A program made the position numbers and the translations under genes. A stretch of 64,000 nucleotides of DNA, from positions 96,945,326-97,009,325 of the forward strand of contig OW240921.1 of assembly GCA_933207985.1 (NCBI GenBank), given 5' to 3'. Positions within the stretch are counted from its first letter, which is position 1; every line of letters begins with the position of its first letter. Shown here piece after piece: positions 34,245-44,631 of this stretch. This stretch comes from Pelobates cultripes (taxonomy: Eukaryota > Chordata > Amphibia > Anura > Pelobatidae). Below the pieces are notes generated by a model. It was given only the letters and a program-made list of their open reading frames with translations. It ran no database searches and was not told where the DNA came from.

Positions 34245-35631
34245 TTGGATACAGGAATAGGGTGATAGATGGTTTTTCTTGGTAAAATTACAAGATACCT
34301 AGATACTGCAAACATAAAAAGCCATCATAGGACAGTATGTATGTACAGAATAAAAGATAAAAGGTAACTTGGAACACTTACAATATTTAGAGCCCTTTTA
34401 AGTTGGCTCTAAACTCTAAAGCGATTTCATCAATCAGATGCAAGTGTAGAGATAAATTCAGGTCCCCCAGAAGGTGATGATATTCCACTGAGTAGAAATT
34501 CAGGAACCAGATGCAAGATAGGTATGTAACTTTTATTGGAATAGAAAGTAATAAAAAGCAGGCACAACGCGTTTCGACCTTTTAAAATTCCTCAGGTGCA
34601 TATAGCATAACAAACATAACATACTTATATATTATAAACCATTAATTTAAATCGACACACATGCGATAGTAAAATCAAACCCAACCCCCTTGTCTATATA
34701 AGGATAGATTTTTCCACATTCAATATGGAGGGCAAGCTGTTTTTCTCATTAGGCATCCAAACAACCTTCCCAAGATGGCTGCGCGTTGCAGCTAATCCCT
34801 TGTGACGATTACTTCTGGTTGTGTCAAGCATGTAATATTCCGGTGGGCGTCGGTATTGTGTAGCCTTGGGCTATGTTGGGATGTCCACATCACTCAAAGG
34901 GGTGTATCTATATAGTCCCACAAGTCCACACTGGTTAAACAAACATTTAATTGAATAGGTTAAATTACTGCCATTTTTAAGTAAGAACATTAATCTGTTT
35001 TTAAATTGTTTTCTAATTAATTTATTGTTTTAATATATCTGTCTAAATGGATATGTTATGTTTAATTTATTTCCTGGTATGAATATCAATTCGTTCTCAT
35101 CCCTCGATCTTTCTGCCTTCACTCTTTCCCTTTATAAAAATGGCACTTCCAAGAGCCATTTGTTTAACCAGTGTGGACTTGTGGGACTATACAGATACAC
35201 CCCTTTGAGTGATGTGGACGTTCCGACTTAGCCCAAGGCTACACAATACCGACGCCCGGCGGAATGTTACATGTTTGACACAACCGGAAGTAATCGTCAC
35301 AAGGGGTTAGCCGCGACTTGTGGCCATCTTGGGAAGGTCGTTTGGACGCCTCTAAATATTGTGAGTGTTCCAAGTTACCTTATCTTTTATTCTGTATATA
35401 CATACTGTCCTATGATGGCTTTTTATGTTTGCAGTATCTAGGTATCTTGTAATTTTATCAAGAAAAACTATCTATCATTGTATGCGCAATCACCCTATTC
35501 CTGTATCCAATTGTTTGTATGTAAGTGTTTTTAGTGACTAAACACTTGGGTGTTTTTTTAGCTGCACTGGGTTTTACGTTGTACATTTTATTGGATTTTT
35601 AGCACCACCTTTCCTTCTTTTGTTTTTTGTT
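34245..35631 (-). mobile_element. Retroposed insertion with long inverted repeat; Penelope-like candidate
   Basis: Flanked by a perfect 15-bp direct repeat, catattgttaagtaa (34230-34244 and 35632-35646), read as the target duplication. Inside, 34245-34945 and 35153-35512 are inverted copies of one sequence; the left arm carries about 345 extra bases (34396-34740), and this extra part holds a minus-strand hammerhead core. Penelope-like elements often carry hammerhead motifs and partial, inverted terminal units. No reverse transcriptase is visible, so the class is inferred. Confidence 0.5.
34558..34602 (-). ncRNA. Hammerhead-like core
   Basis: On the minus strand: GCAC, CTGAGGA, a weak stem II region, GAAAC, GC, GTT, GTGC. 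Both conserved boxes (CUGANGA and GAAA) are intact, the GTT triplet is an allowed cleavage site, and GCAC/GTGC form stem I. Stem II (ATTTTAAAAGGTC) pairs poorly, which puts activity in doubt. Confidence 0.5.
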
Positions 35632-35646
35632 CATATTGTTAAGTAA

Positions 35647-36774
35647 CCCTTGGCAATGCGATAATAATTTATGTAGAGGGGTAGGGAGTGCTTGCTAGCC
35701 ATCAGCCACATTAAAAAAGTAATAAATAAATAAACAGCTTATGTGATTCAATAAGACCCCCATGTTACTATAAGGATTATTTAAAATATCCCTTTGCCCC
35801 ACCTGCCACAAATGTCTACTAAAAGATAAAAAAAAACAAAAGACAGGGCTCCATGAAAATATTATATTGTCAAATGTAGATTTATTATGCAGTCGTATAC
35901 ATGTTTACACAATAATTATGCAATACCTCATTATTTGGTATCTACATTACTGAACTAATACGGTAACCTAAATATTATTTATACGTGAATAATGGTAGGC
36001 AATCTTTAGCTTTTTTTTTTTTTTTTTTTGGTCATTCTATTTATGATAGTTTTAATGTTTCAGATTTTGTGTGTGCACTGATCTTATACAGACAGTTAAT
36101 CTCAAATCACTTGTAATTTTAGTGACAAAGAAGGGTCAACAAACAGAAATCGTGTTTCGGAACTGGCCAACCCAACTTGTCAGTACAGGTCATAGTAATG
36201 AGCATTGTTAAAATTGAAATGGTGGGTGTGAAATCTCAAAAGAGATACAATAGCTGACATATGTTTAAATCAAGAATAGCCATGTATTTTAAAATATAGC
36301 ACAATTTTAAATTCTGGCATTACAAATGACAAAGATCACGCTTGGTCCTTTTGACCTGGAGCATTTTTCGGTTTTGCTCATCCATGAAATATTTTTACTT
36401 TGCGGTAGTATTACAATTGAAAGTTAATACATTGAACGAGTCCACCCAGTTTCTAATACCCCAATGATTTCACAGAATAGATAAGAGGATGATGCTTGGG
36501 ACAAGTCAGGAATTGGAAGAAGGATATTGTAGAGCTTTGAGTTGCTAGATATGTGAAGCAGTCATAACATTTGCCAAGAATGACACACTTTCATAAATTG
36601 TGTAGATAACAGCCCAGGATAGATTCAGTGTACTCAAATGTGTTACCCCTTAGTAAGAGAGATCTCTCTTGTAGGGAAAACACATGTTTCTAGCTTCAAA
36701 TGTTATAAACAAAATGGTAATGAATTAAACATATTAAACTATAGGTTAGAATAAATTTGATTCTTTGAGAAGAT
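35647..36774. other. Unassigned AT-rich DNA
   Basis: Nothing recognised beyond a T-run at 36010-36029. Confidence 0.55.
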
Positions 36775-36778
36775 TTAA

Positions 36779-36850
36779 ACCCTTAAGGACACATGACATG
36801 TGTGACATGTCATGATTCACTTTTATTCCAGAAGTTTGGTCCTTAAGGGT
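36779..36850. mobile_element. ACCCTTAAGG-ended TTAA element
   Basis: TTAA at 36775-36778 and 36851-36854; ends ACCCTTAAGGAC and GTCCTTAAGGGT; central palindrome around acatgacatgtgtgacatgt. 72 bp, no coding capacity. Confidence 0.85.
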
Positions 36851-37309
36851 TTAAACAGAAATGTATTTTTTTTCAAACAATCTGTTACATAAAATGTTTC
36901 TATCTTTTATACAGATGTGTATCTGTTATATCTGTTGTGGTTATAGTATCGGAATATCCTGGTGCTTTCCCAGTGTAAGTAGTCAAACCATTTAAAAATA
37001 GATGGACAACTTACCTGGGGTCCACAGAGCACTGTTTATCTACTCCTCTGTTCTGAAATTTCCCTGCACTGAGCTAGGCCTGGTGGTATTGGGCCACACT
37101 CATTGGTTGAGCACACTCAGCTGACACTCAGTCAACGAGCTGGCCCTACCTGGCAAGTCTTAGCTCAGGGGAGGTTAAATAAGCTTCCTTCAAAAGCTTC
37201 TGGGCTCCAGAGTACAAAGTGAACAGCATGTGGTGAACTCCAGGTAAGTTGCCAAACCATTCTTGAAATTGGAGTGTTCCTTTAAACGAAACAGAGTTCA
37301 TAGTACTAT
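36851..37309. other. DNA with a TTAA-type element fragment
   Basis: A family end (ggagtgttcctttaa) is at about 37268-37282. The part from about 36950 resembles the flank at 3500-3560 (agtaagtagtcaaaccgttt against agtgtaagtagtcaaaccat). No gene. Confidence 0.45.
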
Positions 37310-37925
37310 GAAAAAAATACTTGTATCCATGAAGTCCAGCCTTTGTCACATCTGTTAATACTCTTGATCCAAAAGAAGGCAACAATTGTCCAATTTTGCA
37401 AGAAACTAGGAAAAAAGCCTTCTTAATCCCATAATGAGACTCAGGTCTCTCCCTGGATCAAAAAGCTGTTAGTCGGCATATAAAATATTATATACCTGAA
37501 TGTTATGTTTTTGTAAGAATTTATCTAGTCTCCATCTAAAAATCTGTACAGTGTCTGATAAAACCACCTAAATAGTCAGTGTATTCCACATCTTTATTGT
37601 CCTTACTGTAAAGAACCCTATCCTTTGCCTTAAACTAAATATTCTTTCTTCCAATTTAAAGACATGTCTTTGTGTCATCTGTATATGCCTAATTATGCAT
37701 TGATTTCCAGACAATGGTAGGTACCAGTCCTGAATGTATTTGTACTAGTCCTGAATGTATGATAATGTTATCATATCCTCTATTAAGGTGCCAGTTTTCT
37801 AAACTAAACAGATTTAATTTGAAAGAACTAAAATCTTCTATTCCCCTTAATTAATTTTGCAGCCTGCCTCATCAGTTTTTCTAATGTCTTAATATCCTTT
37901 TTAGAACAGTAATGTAAATGTAAAA
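37310..37925 (-). mobile_element. L2/CR1-like LINE, 3' portion
   Basis: On the minus strand this is the end of an RT-type ORF2 and its 3' UTR, matching 47620-48130 (minus) and 53297-53612 (plus): shared phrases are tattctttcttccaatttaa, gataaaaccac, ttccacatc and the tail gatccaaaagaaggcaa. Heavily mutated with no long frame. Confidence 0.7.
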
Positions 37926-38230
37926 AATATTTAGAAGAAGGCTACAGTGGAATCAAATATAACACCTAGATTGTGAGGTTGGACAGTTGGGAAGGTTGTG
38001 ACAATAGCAGGTGTTGGAATTGAAGACAAAATTGATAATCACTAACAGCTTGGAGGTACTGTGTGTATATAGACACACATACATAGGTGTAGATATATGC
38101 AAAAACGAAGTGGGTGCACTCAAGGGATTTTAGTGACTCAATTACTATTGTTTATTGCATGTTTGCAAAAAAAAGTTATATATACACACTGTCCCGATGG
38201 ACGTTCGACTCCAAAACGGGTCTTTCTCAA

Positions 38231-38583
38231 GACTCTTGCGACCCATTTTTTGCTCTCCATTAGTTTAAAGGGTAATCCAGACGTGGACCCCTTGCTCACG
38301 GTGCCTAGAGAGATATCAGCTATGCCTCACTGACGATGCCTAACAAGGCTGAAACGATCGTCTGGGGTTGCTGTATCTCTCGTGCAGAGAGAACTTGCTG
38401 GCATTTCGGATCTGGACTGCCTGTATGGGTGGGACCAGTCTGATATGCTTCAGATATGTTCTCTCTGTAATGGCACAAGTTGAGCTAAAACCAGCTTGAG
38501 TTCTGAGCGGGGACCCACCGAAGGGCAGGCTATTTTAGCTGCTGTCCGTTCTCAGGATACTCTTGCGACCCATTTTTTGCTTT
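38231..38583 (+). mobile_element. Small insertion bearing a hammerhead ribozyme
   Basis: The 23-bp sequence beginning actcttgcgacc occurs at 38231-38253 and 38561-38583, bracketing 307 bp. This could be a target duplication of a retroposed RNA or terminal repeats of a longer unit. The insert contains the ribozyme at 38309-38384. No protein frame. The left flank (38097-38230) also looks repetitive, with a minus-strand CTTGAGAAAGACC...GTCGAACG segment like the ends of other hammerhead-bearing repeats. Confidence 0.55.
38309..38384 (+). ncRNA. Hammerhead ribozyme (type I-like)
   Basis: All parts are in order. The stem I outer strand GAGAGATATCAGC (38308-38320) pairs with GCTGTATCTCTC (38370-38381), leaving one bulged T. 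Then come an internal loop, CTGACGA (38330-38336), stem II GCCT/AGGC with loop AACA (38338-38349), GAAAC (38351-38355), a minimal stem III closed over GATC, and the cleavage triplet GTC (38360-38362). The only core weakness is a T-T mismatch at the inner end of stem II. Hammerheads catalyse RNA self-cleavage and are known from amphibian repeats. Cleavage is predicted after C38362. Confidence 0.75.
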
Positions 38584-38595
38584 CTCAAGATCAAC

Positions 38596-38597
<2 letters not shown>

Positions 38598-38676
<79 letters not shown>

Positions 38677-38728
38677 CTAGCAGGATTGTATGCATCATTC
38701 AGTTTCTATATTCTATAAGTATCTGTTG

Positions 38729-38762
<34 letters not shown>

Positions 38763-38766
38763 TATA
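38598..38766 (+). repeat. Compound microsatellite: (GT)n, (TA)n, (TTA)n
   Basis: (GT)n at 38598-38640, (TA)n at about 38645-38676 and (ATT)n at about 38732-38762. Confidence 0.95.
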
Positions 38767-38779
38767 TAATTTTTTTCTG

Positions 38780-39774
38780 TAAGTGGACTCTATAAACATT
38801 GCATATTTTACGCTGTTGTTGATCGGATTCATGTTTGTAATTTTAGAACAGACATCATGTCTGTTTCTTCCCCTCTTTTTATATTAAGGGAAATAGTTAC
38901 CACATTCTACAAAGTAATCAGTGGAAAATCTGCTAGGTACTCTATAGTGAACCACTAAATTGGCTCTATTCACACTATGTGAAAGTATTTAGCAGCAAGA
39001 TCTGATATGAAACATATTTGCATTGTTGTCAAGCTTCATACTACAGGGGCTATATATCCTATTTATAGGCTTACTCCAGACAGAAAAAGACAAACTTCAC
39101 AATGGATTATGGTTTTAACTCCTATGTTTTAGGAAACAAGTCAAAAATAGGAATAGTCTAAATATTTGAGGTAGAGAAAAAGGACAATGTATGTTTTTTT
39201 TAACATTTATTTTTTCCAGTTAAATGCAGAGCTATTTACACGCATGTAGTAAGTAATTTCAAGCATACGCTTTATTTGTTTTTAAACAAGAATTATCTTT
39301 AATCAGTGGCATAGCAAGCATTTTGAACCCCTCAACAAATTGTGTTAAGTGCAATTCCAAATTGCTCTTGATAAATAGTATTTTCAGTAGGAGGGAAACA
39401 CTGCTGGATTTGCAAGTCGGATGGATGCCCACCTTGATCCAGGCACGCATCTTCTTAGACAGATGTCTAAGCAATTTATGTGTCCTTTTTTTTTTTATAC
39501 ACTTATATTTTCATTATCACTATGGATGACTGTGGGGAGCTTTTTCATCCTGCTGCATTGACAATTTAATATCAGGTAGGAGAGGTCAAGAGTCCACAAC
39601 ATTATCCCTTCCAGTAATAATGCCTTATTTAGTATCTTACTTACTGTACCTGTGTACAATGTACTGATTAAAATAAGCTGTTTTAGGTTATTGCTTTTTG
39701 CTGCACAGACTTTGATAACCCCACTACTGCCCTTCTTTGATATTTGTGTGACATAGACTTATGCAGAGGTCTCA
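38780..39774. other. Unassigned DNA
   Basis: No gene. The 71- and 68-residue frames at 39259-39529 overlap on opposite strands without domains. Confidence 0.5.
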
Positions 39775-40560
39775 AGAAACATAGAAACATAGAATGTGAC
39801 GGCAGATAAGAACCATTCGGCCCATCTAGTCTGCCCAATTTCCTAAATACTTTCATTAGTCCCTAGTCTTATCTTATAGTTAGGATAGCCTTATGCCTAT
39901 CCCACGCATGCTTAAACTCCTTTACTGTGTTAACCTCTACCACTTCAGCTGGAAGGCTATTCCATGTATCCACTACCCTCTCAGTAAAGTAATACTTCCT
40001 GATATTATTTTTAAACCTTTGTCCCTCTAATTTAAGACTATGTCCTCTTGTTGTGGTAGTTTTTCTTCTTTTAAATATAGTCTCCTCCTTTACTGTGTTG
40101 ATTCCCTTTATGTATTTAAATGTTTCTATCATATCCCCCCTGTCTCGTCTTTCCTCCAAGCTATACATGTTAAGTTCCTTTAACCTTTCCTGGTAAGTTT
40201 TATCCTGCAATCCATGAACCAGTTAAGTATCAATATCTTTCTGGAGATACGGTCTCCAGTACTGCGTACAATACTCCAAGTGAGGTCTCACCAGTGTTCT
40301 GTACAATGGCATTAGCACTTCCCTCTTTCTACTGCTAATCCCTCTTCCTATACAGCTAAGCATTCTGCTAGCATTTCCTGCTGCTCTATTGCATTGTATT
40401 CCTATCTTTAAGTCATCTGAAATAATCTCCCCTAAATCCCTTTTCTCAGATGTTGAGGTTCGGACTCTATTAAATATTCTATACTTTGCCCTTGGGTTTT
40501 TACGTCTAAGATGCATTATCTTGCACTTATCCACATTAAATGTAAGTTGCCACAACTGTG
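39775..40560 (-). mobile_element. CR1/L2-like LINE, 5'-truncated
   Basis: Minus-strand copy comprising the C-terminal part of ORF2 and a short 3' UTR ending at the left in the CTATGTTT-type tail (39775-39800). Relatively well preserved: two long frames remain. The same tail is found at 15815-15887 and 42845-42920. Confidence 0.85.
39869..40555 (-). pseudogene. LINE reverse transcriptase, C-terminal part
   Basis: The frame at 40223-40555 has FNVDKCKIMHL, KRDLGEIISDDLK and LVRPHLEYCTQYW, typical of the region just after the RT palm in CR1/L2/Rex-type ORF2 proteins. The second frame (39869-40210) has TYQERLKELNMYSLEERRDR, RGHSLKL and YFTERVVDTWNSLP, the usual C-terminal tail. A stop or shift separates them around 40210-40223. 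The upstream endonuclease and catalytic RT boxes are absent, as expected for 5' truncation, so it is non-functional. Confidence 0.85.
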
Positions 40561-41245
40561 ACCATCAAGGTCTTCCATAACTCTTCTGTTCAGAATCTGT
40601 GGTATATATTTACCTACTCCTTCCTCCTGCTAACCTGGATGGTCTGGATGTTCTTGCAATGACTCACAAACACACTGCAGTCTCCTGAATGGCTGCCTTT
40701 TAGGTCTGTCAGGGGTCCTTCACTCGTTCGATTCATGATAGGCGTTCCACTAGTGGCGTAAAAAAACCAAACTTGATTGATGAGAAAAAAAGATGAGATA
40801 GACTCTGAATGTTGATTTTATTGACAGATCAAGAGATCAAGTGAGAAGTGAATAATAGAGGAAAAACTCCTATATTTATGCATGTATAAATTGCTGGGTG
40901 GGATTTTGAGGCCAAAGTTCCAAATGTGAGATCCCTTAGCCATGGATCTGTATGGGTGATATGGAGTGCCAGGAAGATATTAAATTGTTTTATTTTGCAA
41001 CATTCAGCTTCTTTGAGAAGCATATATAAAAATAAAGATTAGTAGTATGGTGATCTTCTAGGCAACTTTGTTAGTGGGGCAAGTGCTGCTCCCCACCCTC
41101 CCCCATTTAAATGTCAGGATTGCTTTGCTTCTGGCTATCATTTATTAGAGATACCTGAGAACATCCTCATAAGTAGAAAGCTGGGGACATAATGTCATAT
41201 CCTGTTGAGGCCACAGGTGTTACTGGAACCTAGCAATATCTCTGC
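40561..41245. other. Unassigned DNA
   Basis: No gene recognised. The 64-residue minus frame at 40829-41023 lacks a domain. Confidence 0.5.
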
Positions 41246-41280
41246 AGACACTAATCAGCCAAAACAGTAAAATCATCTGC

Positions 41281-42775
41281 CTAATATTGTGTAGGTCCCT
41301 CTTGTGCTGCCAAAAAGCTCTGATGCATTGAGGCATTAACTCCACAAGACCTTTGAGCTTGTCCTGTGGTATCTGGCACCAAGACATTAGCAGCAGGTCC
41401 TTTAAGTCCTGCAAGTTGTAACTTGAGGCATCTATGGATCAGATTTGTTGTTCCAGCGCGTCCCACAGATGCTCAATCAGTTTGATATCTGGGAAATTTT
41501 GAGGCCAAATAAACACCTTGAACTCTTTGTCATGTTCCTCAAACCATTCTCGAACAATTTTTGCAGTGTGACAGGGTGCATTATCATGCTGAAAGAAGCC
41601 ACTGCCATCAGGGAACACTATTGCCAGTCCTTAGAAGTGGCTGGACTTCATGTAAACCAGAATGACAGAAAGGTCAAGACAAGCCACAATCAAGAGACAC
41701 CAGAAATCAGATAAATGGAAAGACAAAGCCAGGTCAGGGATACTAGAATATGGAATGATCAAATGGAGAGCTGGGTCAGTAACAGTAAAACAAAACAGTA
41801 TAAAAGGGCTATTGTGCCAAGGAGAAATCACAACAGGGCAATATGCACTTGGTTTACTGCTGTTTATATACTTGTTATTCTAACGTTATTGTGATAACCA
41901 TACCCCCAAAACATGTTTAAGGCAATGTAATTATGTATAACTGTTACTCATGACATCATGACTCCAGGTAGGGTGTGCCACATCATTAAAAAGGGCATGG
42001 ACACAGTGACTGATGACATAGATACTAGGGGAAGCAATATGGATTTAAAAAACAGCGGTCTGACAGATTGGGGCACTGTGTGATCAATGGATGAGCAAAG
42101 TAGGGCGAGGTCTCCTTGCACCATGAAGGGGTTTAAGTTATCTGAAACAATCTCTAGGTGGATGGTACGTGTCAAAGTAACATCCACATGAAGTACCCAA
42201 GGTTTCCCAGAGCATAGCATTGCATCTTCCGGCCTGCCTCTTTCCCAAAGTGCATCCTACTGCCATATCTTCTCCAATAAATGACACACATGACTCAGCC
42301 ATTCACCTGATCTAAAGGAAATTGGAATTCATCAGACCAGACAACATTCTTCAACTGATCCTTGGTCCAATTCTGACACTCATGCCCCCATTAAAGGCTC
42401 TATTGGTCATCATGGGCACTCTAACCAGTCTTCAGCTATGCAACCCCATACACAGCAAGTTGTGATGCACTGAAACATTTTTATCATGGCCAGCATTACA
42501 TTTTACAATAATATGAGCAGCGATAGCTCTTCTATGTGATCAGACCAGATGAGCTAACCTTTACTCCCCACGTACATCAGTGAGACTTAGGTTCTGGTTC
42601 ACCAGTTGTTCTTCCTTTCACCACTTTTGGTAGGTACTAACCACTGCATACTGGGAACACCCCATAAGACTAGCCATTTTGCTAAGGCTCTGAGCCAGTT
42701 GTCTGGCAATCACTATTTGGCCCTTGTTAAATTCACTCAGATCTTTTTGCTCACCTGTTGCTTCTGCTTCCATCA
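41281..42775 (-). pseudogene. Tc1-type transposase relic
   Basis: Minus-strand fragments are recognisable: near 42120-42200 DVTLTRTIHLEIVSDN of the catalytic core, and at 41281-41414 the C-terminal LQDLKDLLLMSWCQIPQ followed by GPTQY just before the stop. Tc1 transposases have a helix-turn-helix DNA-binding half and a DDE catalytic half of about 340 residues in all. Here stops, shifts and the 500-bp insertion leave no usable frame. The N-terminal half (42300-42775) is recognisable only at DNA level (for example cttttggtaggtactaacca). Confidence 0.75.
41621..42122. mobile_element. Unclassified insertion within the Tc1 element
   Basis: The Tc1 body is interrupted between cactattgcca (ending about 41620) and tgaaggggtttaag (from about 42123). 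The inserted ~500 bp has two overlapping small frames and no known domain. Its ends are not clear; gcca and cacca occur on either side. Confidence 0.45.
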
Positions 42776-42844
42776 CATGACATTCAAGGACTGACTGTTC
42801 ACTTCCTGCCTAATATATCCCACCTCTTAACAGGTGCCATTGTA

Positions 42845-42920
42845 GAAACATAGAACATAGAAACATAGAATGTGACGGCAGATAAGAACCATTCGGCCCA
42901 TCTAGTCTGCCCAATAAATA
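42845..42920 (-). mobile_element. CR1/L2-like 3' tail inserted in the Tc1 element
   Basis: A 76-bp LINE tail (minus strand) flanked by attgta at 42839-42844 and 42921-42926, an exact 6-bp duplication within the Tc1 right arm. It shows the LINE was active after the Tc1 insertion. Confidence 0.85.
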
Positions 42921-42990
42921 ATTGTAACGATATAATCAATGTTATTCACTTTACCTGTCAGTATTTTTAATTTTGTGGCTGATCAGTGTA

Positions 42991-43915
42991 TTTTGCAGAA
43001 CACTAATTGACCAATTGTGTCACCTTTTTTTATTTGTGTGATCACAAATTTTTTTTAATCTTATTTTGTAGATACAATTTTGATGAGCTGAGCCACCACG
43101 TGCGCAATATTCTGCCGTCTCTATATTTATTTATTTTTATTTTTCAGACAAAGTGGTTGAAACTATTTTTTCCTCTGTAGAAAGTATTGTGGAAAGTATC
43201 TGGCCTAGCTTCTAGGTCTCTGTCTTTTAGTTGGGGGAATTGGGACATTTTCTGGATGTGGACATTCTGACTCATGCACAACACAATTAGCCAACTCCAA
43301 CTGCTTGCAATTATACAAAGGAGAAGAAGTGAAGGCCATGCTCAAATGAGCTTACAACCTGTGATGATTTGAGGTAGGCAGATATGTATTGTTACGTTTC
43401 TTGCCCAAGGACACTTACTGGTAAGGTCTGACTGGTATTTGAACCTGGGTTTCCAGTTTTAATGACATTAAACAAGTTTGCTTTTTTAAACTTGAGAACT
43501 TTAAGTTAGTATTTGTCAAACTGACATCTAGCTATTTTTAAAATCATATTAGAAGGGGTAATCTAGGTTCAAGCTATTTTCAGCTAACCAGCAGTTGTAG
43601 AATAACAATATTCTGTTTGCTGCTTCGAGCTTATTATGTTGTTTCTTCTATTATCACATTCAGATCTCAGCATATATAACTGAGTGTTACTTTGCATTGT
43701 TTCAATATATATAAGCCAGTTTGTATATTTATACAATCATACGGAATGATTATAAATGATATGTAACTATTTGCTGATAAGTTATCGATATATGTATATT
43801 AATTGCATTCCTATATATCTGCACCCTATAATACAGCCTCGGTGAACCTCCATGGACATAGCTAAATTGTCACCATAAAATATTAAGCAAAACCTACAAG
43901 GCTATTTTAAAAAAT
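42991..43915. other. Unassigned DNA
   Basis: No gene recognised. Confidence 0.5.
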
Positions 43916-43954
43916 AAATAGGATACTTTAAGCACCAAAACAACTTTAGCTTAA

Positions 43955-44366
43955 CCCCTTCAGACCGGAGGGCGTACTATTACGCCCTATTATAGGCGGC
44001 TCTAAACGCCGCCGGGCGTAATAGTACGCCCTCCGGTCTTTCGGTACTTACCCGATCGCCGGCGGTCCCACGCCGGCGATCGCGGTGGGGGGGACTCCCA
44101 GTGAGCCCCCGCGGCACGTCCGTCCTCCACGAAGCCCCCCGGCCGTGTGAGAGTGGGGTCCTTGCGAGGACCCCACAATCACATGGCCGGGGATAGCTGG
44201 CTTCTGTATTGCCAGCAGGGGGGCTGCCTGTAATGACAGGTGGTCCCCCTGCTGGCTGAAAATAAAATTAAAATAAGTTAAAAGTGTAAAAAAATTAATA
44301 ATAATATATTACATATACATACACACACGTACACAGTCTAGGTGTATTTTACTATTAATATATATA

Positions 44367-44408
<42 letters not shown>

Positions 44409-44585
44409 TCAAATTACACGTAGACTGATACTGATTAAATATATATATAATTATTGTTATATATATATTTATATATAATATAAAAAATATGTAAATACGT
44501 TAAAAAATAAAATTAAAAAAATAATTAAAAATAAATAATTTAAAAAATATATAGATGTGTGTTATTTCGTTCTAACTGTATTGGG

Positions 44586-44631
<46 letters not shown>

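Larger units (their letters stand above)
41246..42990 (-). mobile_element. Tc1/mariner element, decayed
   Basis: Ends acactaatcagccaaaac (41248) and gtggctgatcagtgta (to 42990) are inverted copies. The body matches a widespread fish/amphibian Tc1-like family by motif. A ~500-bp segment (41621-42122) and a 76-bp LINE tail (42845-42920) are later insertions. Tc1 elements duplicate TA, which is unclear at these worn ends. Confidence 0.8.

Noticed and set aside
38160..38240. Minus-strand CTTGAGAAAGACC...GTCGAACG as another hammerhead
   Set aside because: It has CTTGAGA where CTGANGA is required and GAAC where GAAA is required. Noted only as a related repeat end.
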